A stretch of 64,000 bases of DNA from Certhia americana (Eukaryota > Chordata > Aves > Passeriformes > Certhiidae): positions 56,533,340 to 56,597,339 of the forward strand of contig CM031857.1 of NCBI GenBank assembly GCA_018697195.1. The letters are read 5' to 3'. Shown in pieces: positions 13,513 to 28,100 of this stretch (position 1 is its first letter; each line of letters starts with the position of its first letter). Under the pieces are notes generated by a model. That model was not told the DNA's origin and made no database searches. It saw nothing but the letters and a program-made list of their open reading frames with translations. The position numbers and the translations under genes were made by a program.

Positions 13513-16500
13513 CTTACAAAGCCATTAACTTCCAAATTATGAGCATTTTTCTACAAGCAACCCAGTTTGGGACAATCCTTGAGTGATTTCCAGACTTGCC
13601 TGAAAAGGCCCACAATTTTCAAGCATTATTACAGGAAAGTATCTGAAACTGTAAAATATTAGTTTGATCATACTTGTGAAAGTAATAAAAATGCTAACTA
13701 TTGTGGGATTTGGTAAATACAATAAGTCATTGTGAAAGTCCAAAACCCTTCAGAAGAGCCCAGGATCATTGTTCCATTTTACAGACTGACTCTTTGCAAC
13801 AGATTTCACCTTCTTTAAGGGTATCAAACCTTCTTCCAGGTCAAGTGACCTTGAAGCATAGGACTTGAAGTTGGGAGACCTTTTAGGAACAAACACTAGT
13901 ATAAAACCAAGACAGTGAAGGAAATTGCAGAATTTCCATGGAACAGATGCCAAGGTTGGGGTCAGTGCAATCCACAACCCCTTCTGAAAGGTATGAGTTA
14001 GGCTGAGAATGAGGACTAGTTTAAAAGTTCCACACTACAAACAAAAAGAAAGAAAACCTTTGCAACCTTTACTCTTCTCAACAACCTAAGACTGTAGAAA
14101 CTGCACCTTTAAAAAGAGATATGGAATTTAGGACATAACTGTGTTTGAACATTTGACTTGCAAACAAAAAAGACAGTTGGTAGGAAATGGATTTCAATTC
14201 AAATTAAGTGAGCTCCAGGGTCAAGACTGTGTTGCAACCAGAGTTCAATTCTCTTTCATTTTCTCCTTGTTAATTAGAGACAATTTCATGAGCTTAGCTT
14301 TACTGCACTACCAGTTTAATTACTGGAAAATGTTTACATTTTAAGAAAGAAAATTGAAAATGAACAATGGAAACAACCAACCTTCCCATTTCTGCCATGT
14401 ATTCAGATTAGTGGTTATTTCCCTAATTAATCTAAATCACTCATCCAGTGTAATTTGGATGGCAGCAGGAAGGATGACTTTTTTGTGTACTTAATTTTTT
14501 TTCTTTACAGTTGTGGCAAGCTAATACATGGAGAAAAATAAAGTACGTCATATTTTAAACACGCAGACTACAAGATGGGCATATACCATAAGCAGTGCCA
14601 TTCCAACACTTGCAGAAGACAAAAACATCTCACAAGGTAACTTTAAACAAAAATTACCAAACTCTCTGAAACAATGTCTCTAGGAGCCTCTCAAAAGCAC
14701 TTTGATCATACTGATGAGGACTCCTTGGGGAATTTCCAATACCCACCTCTTTATTTTCTCAGGAAAAGAGGTTTTGTTGAAGATGCTAGCATGTAGGCTT
14801 GTCAGGATGTTTCAGGCTTAACCCTTTGAAGATTCTGATTGCCCTGAAGACAAAATATTCACATAGGATGAATGTGTTTTTACAGCAATAAATTAGGACG
14901 CAGGCCAAGTTCGGAACCACCTAAGCTAAAAGAATGAAAAATGTGTATGATCTGTTGCCACAGAAATATTAGTTAAGCATCTCACAGTCCTGTTAGCTTG
15001 GATGCTCTCCTATTCCCAGTGCCTTTTGACTCCAGTGGATTTAGCTGTGAACTCTAATTCTCTGATACATACTGCATAACATACCGTGAAGAGTTCAACA
15101 GGACACTTGACTATTGCCATTCCTCTTGACATAATTTCTTGGCTTTTACAACTTGGTTTCCACCAAGCTATATTCTAATTTTCAACAGAAACATCACGCA
15201 TCTCCTCTGAACTACAACTTCCAGCAGAAGCAGATGGTTCTTTGCTGTATTTCTGTCTGCATTGTTAGCATTTTTCATAGCATCATGTCTGATTTTGTGA
15301 GGTTTTCAATCCTGTTGCAGCATCTGTTCACAGCACAATACTATGGGGCAATAATATGAAAATATGACCTTCTTAGGTCTTGACTATTTGCTATTAAAGG
15401 TTACTGTCTATCTAAATAGAGACCTGATGCAACTGGGGGAGAAAACTTGGATTTTGCCAGCTTTCCAGAGGACTGAGTTCGGCCCTGTGTCTGGAAGCCA
15501 ACCAGCAGCACACAGCACATACAGCAGCATGAATTATGGAGTATGTTAGAGTTACATTATACTTCAGTATCAGCTTAAAAGTTACTTTTAAATCAGCATA
15601 AAATCCAAGGGTTTTGCAAGCAGCAAATTGGGTTCCAAACCAAAGCAACCACAGATTACTTTCCTACAGGAGTGAAAAACTCAGCCAAAAGCAAGTTTAG
15701 CTCTTCTTCACTGCTTGATGATTTCTGGTAGGCAAGCCTTATTCCATAGCCTCACAGCTAAGACTCCCCTTGCTGGTTTTTAACCACTTCCACCAGACAA
15801 GAATGAGAAGGCCAGAAGTCACATCAGGACAACAGAGCAGGGTCAAAAGAGAAGCTGAAGATGACAGCTGCACTACAAGACTTGACAAGGGGTAGAAAAA
15901 AGGTAGAAACCAGCAACAGCTAAAAGGAAAGAGCAGGAAGAATCTCTGATTTAACTTAGAAGTTAAATGAGGTGGAGGCTGTACAAAATAAAAGATTAGA
16001 ATTAAGCTAGCTACAGGGGCAAATAGCAGAAAGAAGTACCACGTTATCACACTTTCTTTTCTCAGTATTCATCTGATTCCTGGTTGAAGCACTGGAATTA
16101 AAAATCCTAAGTCAAAGGAGTTACACAAGTGTTCTCTTTTTCCCTTTCTTAATTAGAAACAAATAAAGCAACCCAAGTACATGCACACAAAGCTCCCTCA
16201 TGGTCCTACAAGCAGCAGCAATTTTCAGAGGGATAAAGGCAATGCAGACTATAGTTCTGACTACATAAAAGTCCAATTTCAGTTTTTGCAGTTTCTGTGG
16301 AAAGGTGTTCTGTGGTCGTGGACTAGATAGCCAGTACCCTGACCACAGACATGGCCTCATGCTTGTCACTGTCAGTTCCCTTGCCCCAAGCAGTCACACG
16401 CTTCATGGTTTGCCTCAACAGCAGCAGAGAGAAACAGCATTTGATTAATATGGTGCTCCATAAGCAGTAAGGTCAGTGATATGGGTATATTTCTGCAGCC

Positions 16501-17744
16501 TTGGCATGACTCACTTTCCGTAGCCACCTTCCAATCGGAGGCTCAGAGCAATAGCCAGCATGGAATTCAGTCACACCAGAAGCTCAGGGAAGGGACTGAG
16601 AGGAAGGTCTGACCAACAGCAGCAAGAGATGGAGTAGCACACATGTTGGGCGAAGACTGTGACTAGCTGGAGACTTAACTCTCAATTTAATACACCAAGG
16701 TTAAACAAAGTGCATGGATACTGTTCTGTGGTTGAACGAAGCCAGCCAGAACCAGACTGCTGAATGAAAGAAAAATAAAGACCAAGGCAGGAAGAAAAAA
16801 GCTCAGATTTATCTTCCACATGAATGTCTTCTTTCCCTTTATGAAAATCTTTTTTGTTTCCAACTCACTACTGCCTTTTTTGAATGTACAGTATTTGAAG
16901 AATAAGTTATTTACTTGCTTCAGTTAACATATATTTTCCATGTGATTGACCATGAGGCATTACCAAAACAAAGAATTTTTGAAATAGATATGGTAATGAA
17001 ACACAAGAATGCTCCTTTTGGAAGCAATCTTAAAATACTAAAGAAAACTCCTTTAAACAACCATTGCAAAAATAATCAAGGAGAGTTACACACTCATACT
17101 GGTTTTAAAGTAACTTCAGCAAAAATTTCCTAATCCTTGAGACGGAACCCAGCTGAGAATAGTAGATGCACAGCTTATACATCAAAAGATATTAGGACAG
17201 CTATTTTCAACAGCAGTACTTCTTAATCTTGGAAATAGTACCTGTGGCACATCATCTCTTCTTGAGGATTGCGAAGAAGCCTGTGAAATGTCCCATTTTA
17301 TATGTTTTCGTCAGCAGAGTATTCTTGGATTTGTCCAGAAGACTAAAGCTGCGTTCTAAGCTAATTTACCAAATACTGGACAAAGTGCCAAAGTCTAACC
17401 TCAGTCCATATGGAAATATCAAGGCAACCTTACTAACCCAGCTTCCAAGCAAGATGAAGCTGACTGGTTCTTACATCCCCCTTAGCTGTGATTAGAGTCC
17501 ATGTGACACTTTACTTCAGTGGAATTGTGGGTTCACCTTTCAACCCAAAGACAGTAAAGAGGGTCCTCACCCCTTGCAGGACTCCAGTTTAGCTCTCTAA
17601 GAAGTATGCCATCTACTGATGCAGTGTTTACTATACCCTTCACCAAGTGCCTTCACACAGCCACTGATCATGACTGGTCTTAGCTCTGTTCGCTGAAAAG
17701 AAAAAAAATATTCCATGAATTTACAAGAAACAACAGCACTCTTG
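13513..17744. other. Intergenic DNA next to the AKAP11 3' end
   Basis: AT-rich, no gene or mobile element recognised. Confidence 0.45.
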
Positions 17745-17761
17745 AAGCCAGTGAAATGTGT

Positions 17762-17767
17762 TTTATT
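17762..17767 (-). terminator. AKAP11: Distal poly(A) signal AATAAA
   Basis: Canonical AATAAA on the minus strand, last of a series; cleavage is expected around 17740-17750. It gives a 3'UTR length in line with the family. Confidence 0.65.
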
Positions 17768-17916
17768 TTAAGCCACTGCTAAAACAAGGACAAATTTAGT
17801 GCAACCTGGAGTTCATAATCTGAAAATTGAATAGAGTTAAATTACTAAAATGGCAAAACTTGTCACCATTATACAGTACAAGACCTTCATATTCATTGAC
17901 TACAGTTACATAAACA

Positions 17917-17922
17917 TTTATT
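17917..17922 (-). terminator. AKAP11: Alternative poly(A) signal AATAAA
   Basis: A second minus-strand AATAAA about 150 bp upstream in the transcript, offering a slightly shorter 3'UTR. Confidence 0.4.
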
Positions 17923-18018
17923 CAAACTGTTTTTGGTATACAATTGCATCACTAACTGGGCTGTGAATTACTGTAACACTGCACAAATAAGCAGCAGTTC
18001 CAGCAAATGATAATAAAT

Positions 18019-18024
18019 TTTATT
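18019..18024 (-). terminator. AKAP11: Alternative poly(A) signal AATAAA
   Basis: A third minus-strand AATAAA about 260 bp upstream of the distal one. Confidence 0.4.
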
Positions 18025-21000
18025 ATTAAATACTGTTCAGACATTAGAACAAAGGCCCTCTAAAACTACAATACCAGCTATACAACAGGAATGTACAAAG
18101 ATGGTACAAAATAAAGTGACTACAGTGGCTGGGCTCTGTACCTGCCTCCTCAGAGCTCAAGTACAGCAAATGCTTGACAGTAGTGGCTCTTGCTGAAAAG
18201 CCAAACTCCTCACAAAAAAAATCATTCCTGAATCTTGTATTTTTCTTTGCAAGTCAACTGTCTAGAACTACAGGGGTTTGCGCTGGTGTTTGCTACTCAC
18301 TGTGTTCCCATCTCCAACAATTTGTCTCTCTTCATAGAAAAAGGTCCCAGACAAAATTACATTAGAAAATGTAACATTTAAAATCTGATACCACTTTTGA
18401 GAGACCTAATTAGTCTCGGAATGTGGGCTTCTGGATTTTGGGGTTTTGGTTGGATTTTCTCTAAAAAAGCTTACACAATCTTCTAAAACTCAAGAACAAA
18501 GATAATACAGAAATTGCATCCATGTACATTGTCTGAGCTGCTTTTTCACATCCTTGTTTTGAGACAGCAAATCCTCTTTAATTTTAGAATATGGGTTTGA
18601 GTTTTGTTTCATTTTTATTTTAAGGCTTTATGCATACTTCAGACTATTTATGCATCCCATTCTGAATGTTTAAACTAGTTTTAAATATGGCTACTTCTAA
18701 CTTGCTTTATAGAGGGACTGTTTCTCAAAGTGCTTCTACAGAACCTTACAAAACATTACAACATTTCCATTTTTTAAAACACCAAATATATTTATGAAGT
18801 GTTTGGGTGATTTCTGAAACAGTAACATCCTAGGATATATTTTCCTCAACATAAAAATTGAATTACATGGGTTTCCCATACAGAAAAAATGCAAGATGAA
18901 ACAAACTCTACCTTATTATGTTTGTTTATAAAGCAGAGTTGTCTGCTTTAAAGGGACCAGAATGTGGCCCTTCATGTTTTTACAGCTTTCACTTACATTT
19001 CTATATTTGTGGTCAGGAGTTTAAAACAAACTCAGTGAAGTGTAATTTAATTCTTGCATTAGGAAGGAACAGCTTTGTCACTAATATGGCAAGACAGCAT
19101 CAGTTCAATACAGTCAGAGTCAGGTTTTCAAAGATTATTAAAATTATTCAATTTTAATAGTTTTTCCAGGCTAGTTTAATGCTTTTTAACTTCATACAGA
19201 AGGAGAAAAAAGTCATTCAGAATGAATTTCAAATAATTTGTGTAGAAAACTGGCTTGGGTTTTCTGCTTGTTTTCAGTAAAAATGAAGCATTTTATAACA
19301 TTTTTCTCATGAAAATTTGGAAATTATGCTACTTTCCTCAAAGGCTAATAAAACCATTTCTTCCTTAATGTAACACCAATCAATAGTTACACAACATATT
19401 TGATCCAGTCTGAAAACAGAATTCAGTTTATAAAAATAATTTTCAGTGCAACTGTTGTCCATTTAACTTTCTGAATAGTTGTTAATGGTGTGATCTTCTG
19501 CTTTTCCCCAAAAAAGAAAATGAAAATAAAAAGCGTTTTACCAACTTTATAAAATTGATCATTCTTAATAAATGAGATAAAAATGGCTGTTCCTGCAGTG
19601 TTTTTTGTTGGTTGTGTTGTAGGTTTTTTTAAATATATGGTTTTGTACATTTGCAGTACTTTCAATATCTTTCTCACTGTACAGAAACACTTTACTATAC
19701 TGTACTGTACCCTCATGCCCTGAAATTCCATTTGGAGAGCAAAATTCAGTCATGAGGCACTGCTTTTAGCATTTTATTTCCTTGACATTTCAATTTTGTA
19801 AGTATATTTGTACAAGTACATTACTGCTGTGTAAAGGGAAAGGTGTTATAGGTAAGGAATTATTTCTAATTTTTGTCTAAAACAATGTTGAAAATCAACC
19901 CTAAAAAAAAAAATAAAAAATCAAGGAATACAGGGGTTTCAGAGAGGAAGAAAAAATCCAGAAAACCTTCATACAATTCTTGTAAAATATTTGGTACTAG
20001 AACTATCTTCCAAATATAGGAATTAAATAACTTCCCCTGACATGCTTTGGGCTCTGGAGAAAAATCATTCCAGATGCCTGTATTATATTACCTATAACAA
20101 CACAAAAGACCTTGAAGTGGCTTTTGGTCTTTTTGTCACATACATCGATTTTTCAATCAGTGAAATGATATATGAAGTGAGGAAACAAACTGAGCATAAC
20201 TGAACTTTAATCCAGTGGCAGAAGTTTGCACCAGGAGTTCACAGCGGTGAGATCTCATACACGTATAGATAAACATATCCGTGTGTATTCACATGTGTGA
20301 ACACATATGTGCGCATACACAAAAACATGAGAAATCTTTGGCTCTGTGAGAAAGGTGAACTTTGTGAGGTCCAAGGCAGAAACCCAGATGACAAAAGAGG
20401 ACTAAAACCAATCATGTCTCTGCAAACAGGTCAGTGCAATGCTTTCCTGAAACACAAGGACACTGCAGAGTGCTCTTGAGTTTACCAGTGTGACACTTCT
20501 TAGCAATTCATGGGGTAGGGGAAATCAGAATTGATTTCCCCTCTGCCATGATTTAATAATAATAACTGATTTAATATGCCATTAAAACTCAGGAATAAAT
20601 TTGGAGATCATATCTCTCCTTGTCTGGGATCACAAAACTGAATCACGTCAACAGTATATTTTTCTGTGAAAAAGCTATTAAGATTTTTTTGTTCATCCAA
20701 AATCAGTAATGCTCTATGATTATTTGCCAAGTTTTAGGTGGAAATCTGGTATCACCAGCACATCCCTTTTTCTCTCAAAGAATATACAAAAAAAACAATC
20801 CCAAAAAACATTTTCAAACCACAGGATAAGAGAAGGTCCAGATCTCCCTTCAGACAGAAAGGCAAATCAGCAACATTGGTGAGAAACCTGACAACACTGC
20901 TAATAGTATTCAATTAAAAGTGCCTTTAAAAAAATCAGTGAAAGTAGTTAACAAAAATGAAAAACCAATTTGCAAGAAATTTCCCCTTTACATTTTTATT

Positions 21001-22005
21001 AGTTTTCTTTGCTAAACACTTAAGTACTCACCGAGTAACAAAATTGTCTTTTTCATGAAAATAAAATTCATGTGTGGCTGCTTTGAAATAAAGAATTAAA
21101 ACTATTCAAAAAGATGGCCAAAATCCTCAGAAATTTCTTTCTTCTACTTTTACCACATCTGCGTGAGAGACTAATGTACAAATTCCTTGACACGGAACTA
21201 GTGTCACAGAAGTATCTCCATACAAAAAGCCTAAGTAAAAAATTCAGCAATTTCAATTTGATTGGTAAGCTTCAGGAAACCTTTCTGAAGGATTACATAC
21301 AAAATTATGCTCAACTTCTCACTCTGCCCCTCTACCAGAAGTTACCAGCTCTACAGGAGTCAACAAAGGGGAATATGCATTTCTGCATATTCTGCATTTG
21401 CACCTGAGCAATTTCAGAGCAGATTCTCCCATCTTCACATAAAGTTAAAACTGATAAAGGTGGCTATGAAGCCAGACTGTATTAAGGGGCTGCTAGGGCA
21501 GGGCACAATTTTTGTCCTGGCAATGCTGCTCTTGGGCACATAACACCCGGCCAAGATGAATAATTTTTCCACTGTTTGCAGCAAAGTATTCCAGAGCGGA
21601 TTCCTGCTGAAATCAGTGCTCTTAGTCCTGCTGTGAATACAGCACATATAGGAGTGGGAGAAAGAGCTATCCTGGTACAAGGGGAATCCTGAATACCATG
21701 TCTGAGACTGTCTCCTGTGGACTACGACCATAGACAAGGGTTGTTCATAAATATCTCAGTGGTATGAACACAGCAGTAAATACAATTTATGCGTGGGTGG
21801 ACAACACCGATTATGGACTGAATAAACATACCATGTGCACAGTATCACAAAGCACAGCACAGCTATTTTGACTTTCACCTCAAAGTCTTTTAATGCTGAC
21901 TATTACTTAAACATTCACTAGTTGAATTTTACTTTACACATCTGTGTTCCTTCTATCTCCTTTCTAAAGAGGAATGAAGTGAAGAGTGTTGCATCTTTGG
22001 ATTTT

Positions 22006-22152
22006 TCAGACATTTTCCAGAAGCCAACCAACCAAAGATTTACTTAGAGCTTGCTCTCCATCAGATGCCGTCTCTATCATTTCACAATATTTCAGCACTG
22101 CTTGCAAAAGATCTCCAACTTTCCAATCTCTTTCTCTCAGTCTTCTGGAAAG
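22006..22152 (-). CDS. AKAP11: AKAP11 exon 12, last coding part (residues 1911-1958) with stop
   Basis: The acceptor follows TCCCTTTTAG. It encodes LSRRLRERDWKVGDLLQAVL then KYCEMIETASDGEQALSKSL and ends VGWLLENV before TGA at 22008-22006. Human ends LSKQLQEKGWKVGDLLQAVLQYYEV...WLLENA (recalled), so the C-terminus is conserved and complete. Confidence 0.96.
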   Translation of the reverse strand, partial: LSRRLRERDWKVGDLLQAVLKYCEMIETASDGEQALSKSLVGWLLENV

Positions 22153-25100
22153 CTAAAAGGGAGACAGGGGAACACAAAACAAAACATTTTGACTGGGACA
22201 TCCTGATTAAGTTACAGAAGTTATTCTTGAAACATTAGGTCATAAGAGATCAGTTGTAATGAGTTAATCATTATTCCCACATTTATAAAAACAAAAACTT
22301 CCACAAGATTCAAACACTTTTCTTCAGGGCAGTCTACACAAAACTTTCTTCTGTAGGGAGCACCATTTTCAAATTATGTGGTGCCACAGGTATGACGGCT
22401 GTGGTTCATCAAGACTGCAGAAAACAGGAAATTCTGAACACAAGATTAAGACATTTGCCAACCCTCTCATGTCAATAATGCATGTATAAAAAGACAAAAC
22501 TCTGTCTTAATAAAAGGATGTGGATTTTCCTTTCACAACATATAGTGTGGTTGGGGTGGCACAGACACTACCCTCAATGAAAACAGTGTCTTCAGAGTTG
22601 GGAAATTATAACATCTTGGGGAAGAGGAAAAGGTGATGATTAAGTTAAACTACCACTCAGGAGCAGAGATCAGTTGTAGCTGAAAACACTTATTTTCTCC
22701 CAGGATCCAAAGAAAAAAAAAATCTTCCATTGCAGATGTGCCAAGCTTAGCTACATGTGTAAGAAAGCCTACCCTAAGAAAAGAATGTATTTGACGTTTG
22801 ACAGCTTGTCCTTGAGTAAAAAAAAACAACAATTTTTAATTTCAATAAATAAATAAACAAACACAGAAACAAACTATTCTCTGTAGCTTTCTGGACACCT
22901 GTCAATGCTGCATTTTGTAAACACAGTTTAGACACCCTGCTTATTCTTTGGAGCTGTAAATTTTTATCCATTTTTATAGTCCCTACCAAGACATTCCATA
23001 TATTTAGTTTAAAAAAAAGTCATACACAGTGTTCAGGGAAATATTTTTCACAGCTACAAAATTAAAAATGTGTACAGTTTCTACTATGAGACTTGTCAGA
23101 TTGCAATATAAAGTTCTATAAAAAATAAAAAAGAAGACAATTTTTCCCTGCTTCTTTACCTAGCTGATGTTCAAACTGCAACAAGGCAGGTGATAGGACT
23201 GACAGAAAGAACATGTTTATAAAAACATGTATCAAACAATTAACTTCCTGAGAAAACCATTAACTTGAACAAGCAAAAAAACCCTCTCTAATACTGAGCA
23301 TCATTTATCTGAACACTGGAACTTTTCTCAGTGGAAAAAAAAAAAAGACATCTTGTCTATATAAGAGGAGACTGAAATCTGTAGCTATTTCTGTGCACTT
23401 TAAAGCAGAGCACAGGAAGTAGGAGTTTTATAGTCTACAACATGCAATTTTGTAATGATGTTTGTTGGTTTATAAAAGAATGGTCATTTTTCTTTCCTCT
23501 GCCAGAGGAAAGTGTGGCTAATGTCCAAATACCTACTTCAGCAAATACAATATAAAACTTCTGTACAAAGAAGTTTTCCACCATGGTTAAACTACAGAGC
23601 TGGCACCTACATTTTAATTTTAAGTTTACTCTCACTATTTCTTTAGATGACTGATCTGTATCTTACTGCCAGACAAGTGAAATATTAGAGTTTACTCAAA
23701 ATAGGAATCGTAAAACAACTAGGTACAGTCTGATTAAAAATTGAATACATATGATTTTTTAATCCAGTCACTTGCATATCTACATTGTCAGGCATCTCAC
23801 GGAAGTCAAGAACTACTTATTCTAATTTACTGGTTTCTCATAATCCTCATAACAAATGTATTTTGGACCACAGACAGGTATTTGACTTCTTTCTGCCTTG
23901 CTGAGCACAACAAGTACCCTTAAGTAGGATTCATACCCAGCTGCAGCCAGTAACACCCTGCCTGCTAGATGCTAGGAGCACTTCTGCCTTTCACGCAGCC
24001 ACCTCACATCGGTGGCTCATGACCCTGCCGTGATCAGCTAACACAAGGCTTTCCTCCCTTCCAGAACTCACCAACCGCTTCTAGAGGCAGCAGCAGTTTC
24101 CGCGGTGCTGCAGCCCCGGGCCGGATCCCCAGGGAGCCGAGGGCACTCCCGAGGGTGCCCAAGCGATGCCCCAAGCCGGCGGGGCCGAGGCACCGGCACA
24201 CCGCGCCTGGGCTCCTGCTGGGCTGCAGCGCACTCTGGAGGGCATCGCCCAGCTTTACAATGACAATGACTCATTCACAGTTCATTCGCTCTGCCGCCGA
24301 CATCAGTCCAATTGGGAAGTCAGATGGAATAAAATAAAAAAACAGGTAATCATTCTCTGCCTCCGGGAAGGGAAACAAAATTTCAATTTATTTTAACATA
24401 ACTGCGTCTGGAGAACTAAAAATAATCTATAAAACCAGCTGAAACAATTAACTACTGCAGCATTTTCAGGACTGCATGACTACTGCCTGCCCAAAGGTCT
24501 AACCTGAGGTGTCAACTCAGTATCAATTTATGACTGAAGTGTCAAGTAGAAAAATATAACAATTTTTTAGGAGGGCACAGATAACAGACACTTCTATTTT
24601 CCAGAGTGCTCTTCTAGGTATGTCCTGTTATTAAGGTAGCTGGAGTCATGCTCAGATACACAGCCAGCTAATAATACCTTTCCTGTGTGACCTGGAGCAT
24701 TGGCTCAAATCTCAGCACCACAACCTTGCAGTCTCTTAACTCAGAGCTGGCCAAAGAATGAGAGACACAAGGAAAAATTAAAATAAAGAGGCACCTTCCA
24801 TCTCTTTTCTGTCTTTCATACTATATTATTAGATACACATGTCTTAGATACGCAGAAAATAAATTATTATTAACATTTGTGGGTCCTACCACTATCCTAC
24901 CTGAGTATTTGCAACAAGCATGAAATAAATGAACAGATCTTAGAAAGAAAGCAAAAAATTTCATGAGGTCAGAATGACTGTTATCCCTAACCCCGACTCA
25001 TTTACATCCAAAAACCTTCAGAGAATGCTCAGCCAAGCATGTCAGAACAGATAAAGTGATTTATTTTCTTCTTTGTGTTAAGGCACTTATAAAACCGTAA

Positions 25101-28100
25101 CAAAGAAGAGACATATGAATGTAAGGACTAAAAGCAACAATTTCAAATAGCACAGAAATGGAAAAAAGTATTCTCAAACTGCCTTCCAGTTTACAGAAGC
25201 ACAAAGTCCACTCTTGTCAGAACTAATGTACAATGAAACATAATATTGAAATAACTCTAAATCAAACATACCAGGCTCCAGAAAAGGAGCATAGAGTATA
25301 TATTTCTATATAAAAAAAAAAAAAAAAAAAATTCCAAACTCTCTGGGTTATTTCAAATAAGAGTGCAAAACTTCCTACTCTCAAGATCAAATACACATTT
25401 CATACAGTTACATAGGCAGAAAAACACCCCAAAAATTATCATTCTCTTTGTGTGCTAGGAAGGGAGGAGGCTCTCTTAGGAAAATGCAGACCAGGTATGA
25501 TCTGGACTGGCCTCTAGGCACCTTTTACATTCTTACCACAAGTCTCCAGTAACTAAGCACCATCAGTGCACACATCCATCCAACTCTGTGAGTCTGTTTT
25601 GTCATACTGACCTTTACCTCCCAATAACTCCCCTTTTCTCCTGAAATGATGACGAATGCTTTGGAAAATCCCCAGCTGAAGAGTCAATATTAAATTTCAG
25701 AAATGAGAGCAAGCTTTTCTACCTTAATATATTGGTTAGTACGTTAAGTCATTTTTGCCAAGATCTTAATTGTTAAAATCCTATTAATGGCATCACATTA
25801 ACACTTTTTCACATTATCACATCACAAAACAAATATTTTATAACTGTCATTCCTATGAACCTCATCATTAGAGGCAATGTCTACATACCTATTAAGCCAA
25901 CCTTTTAATAATGAGGTAATATTGATTTCTTGGTTGATTAAAAAATATAGGTTTAATGTAAGAAGTTCCAGATAATCATGTGTAGTTTGGTACACAACCA
26001 TGAAAGAATCAGTTTTATGATTTTATTGAAATAAAAAGTTTCTCTTATATGTTTATGATGGAAATAGTCAGGACAGCATGCATACCAAAATACTGAGCCT
26101 TTTCAAAGAGACACAAATTGCTAAAGCCCAGTTCTTTGAAAGTTTGATCAATAAAACAGAAGTAAAGGTGCCTAAGAACAAAACAATCTTACTGAGAGTT
26201 CATTTTAATAGCTTTGGTCTTTAGTTGCTTGCAGAATAAAGACATAACATTTACTTCAAAACTAAAATTCTTTCTAAAAAGAAAATGTCTCTTTGTTATT
26301 AAAAAAATTTATTACAAAAAATTATTTTGTTGGACCCAGCAACAAAACAAAAATAACCCTGCAACCCTAGGCAGAACATGTGAAGTTACAAAAAAGTCAG
26401 CATCAAATCAGACCAAGTTCTTAGAAAGATTCAATATATAGACATTTAAATAGTAAGTAAAAAATGCTTGAAAAAATATAATTTTCACCAAACAGAAATT
26501 ATGTAATTGCATCCTTTTTGGAGTAAAACACATGTAAGTGAAGAAGTGAAACAATCAGCTTTGATGAATACTGGTTTTATGTATGGTATATACACAGGGT
26601 AAGCATGCTGTTCCACTTTGACCTCTCCGGATTTAGGATTTAAATAATGATTTTCCTCAGCAGTGAACAGCAAATGAAGTAATAGCAGCTGGTATATCAC
26701 AGCAAACAGAAGTCAAGGAAATCCTTCCCCTCTCCCACCGCCCACCAAAGCCGCGTACTTACAAAGGCGAATTCCCTTGCAGCAGTGTCGCGGAAGTGAA
26801 GATCAGACACCTCTGTTTCAGAAGCTGCCAGCCACTGGAGTGCTGCTCTGAGCTGCAGGTCCACTAGATTTGGTTCCAGATCAATATTCATTATTGATAA
26901 AGTCTTTCGCACTTGCTCCAAACCTAACATTAAATATAAAATAATCATATCTATAGCTTGAAATTGTTTTCTTAAAAAAATCTCTGTAGTTCACTGTTTA
27001 TAGACTGTATTACCTCAAAAACCCTCAATCTAGTATACACAAATAATATGAAAGGAAAAAATTAGATTGGTCTCAAGTGTTTCAGCACTTTCCCATTAGG
27101 AAGTACTGTTTATCCCATTTACAACTGTTTGCAAACATAGTTAAGTATGAAAAGACACATGAACTACAAAGTATATTCCAAATGACAAGAAATTTAGCAT
27201 AGATTTTGATAAAGTGAACAGCGAAGGCTCTCACATGGTCCATCAGTTCCTTCCATTTCCAGCTGCTGTTTTTGCTATGCCTTCATCTAACTGATTTTTA
27301 AAAGTGTGTATTTCTGAATTCTTTCCTGCACTGATTAGACTGGCTCTTTAAATTTTCCAAAATATACCGCTGGTTTTACTGAGGCATACCCAGTTTTTCA
27401 ACATTTCTTTTACAGCCTACATTCCAAAAACTTGTACAGCCTTGGAAGAGTAATTGTGTTAATAACACTTCGAAACTACAGCATTGTAAACTTCTGTTCC
27501 CAAACTGAGTCTCTGTATCCAGCTACACAGAGATCCTTTCCACATTCACAGAAACAACTAGGCATGTATGTAGTGCTCTCCAAATCGGAGTTACTTCTTC
27601 CAGACTACTGAACTTGACACTAGAAACATAGAATATATTTGCAACAAAAACATACTCATGCTGAGTTCACCTCAATCTCAATACTTTTCCAGCTAAGGTT
27701 TTGAAAATTGAGGTACGTAAGGTATTCATTCCTTACTGGCAAAGTCCAGCAAGTTGAAGCAGATTCCCCCAGAAGTAAAAGCAAGAGAAAATTAACTAGT
27801 AAAACTGTCAAACAAAACTATGCTTTTAGAGGATAACTGAGTATTTGTCTAGGAGCCCTGAAACTTAACTGCTTTACAAGAAAAAGAACAATTAAAAAAA
27901 ATTACGACAGTGAGTGGAAAGCACTGCAGTAACAGAGCTGGGAAATTTTGGTACATTTTTTAGTCTTTTAAAATAGATGGGCATTTGATAATAAGGCTTT
28001 GATTCAAATTCTCTGGTGAACAAGGCACAGTCAGCTTAGAAAAAGCCAGACGTTTCCAGGTATGACATGAACAGAACTTCCAAAGGTACAAGGTTTTCTA

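Larger units (their letters stand above)
17745..22005 (-). other. AKAP11: AKAP11 3' untranslated region
   Basis: About 4.2 kb of AT-rich sequence continues after the stop codon. The length resembles the long 3'UTR of mammalian AKAP11. The end is inferred from the last AATAAA on the minus strand. Short frames on both strands within it are noise. The segment 20255-20325 is an alternating purine/pyrimidine run. Confidence 0.75.
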
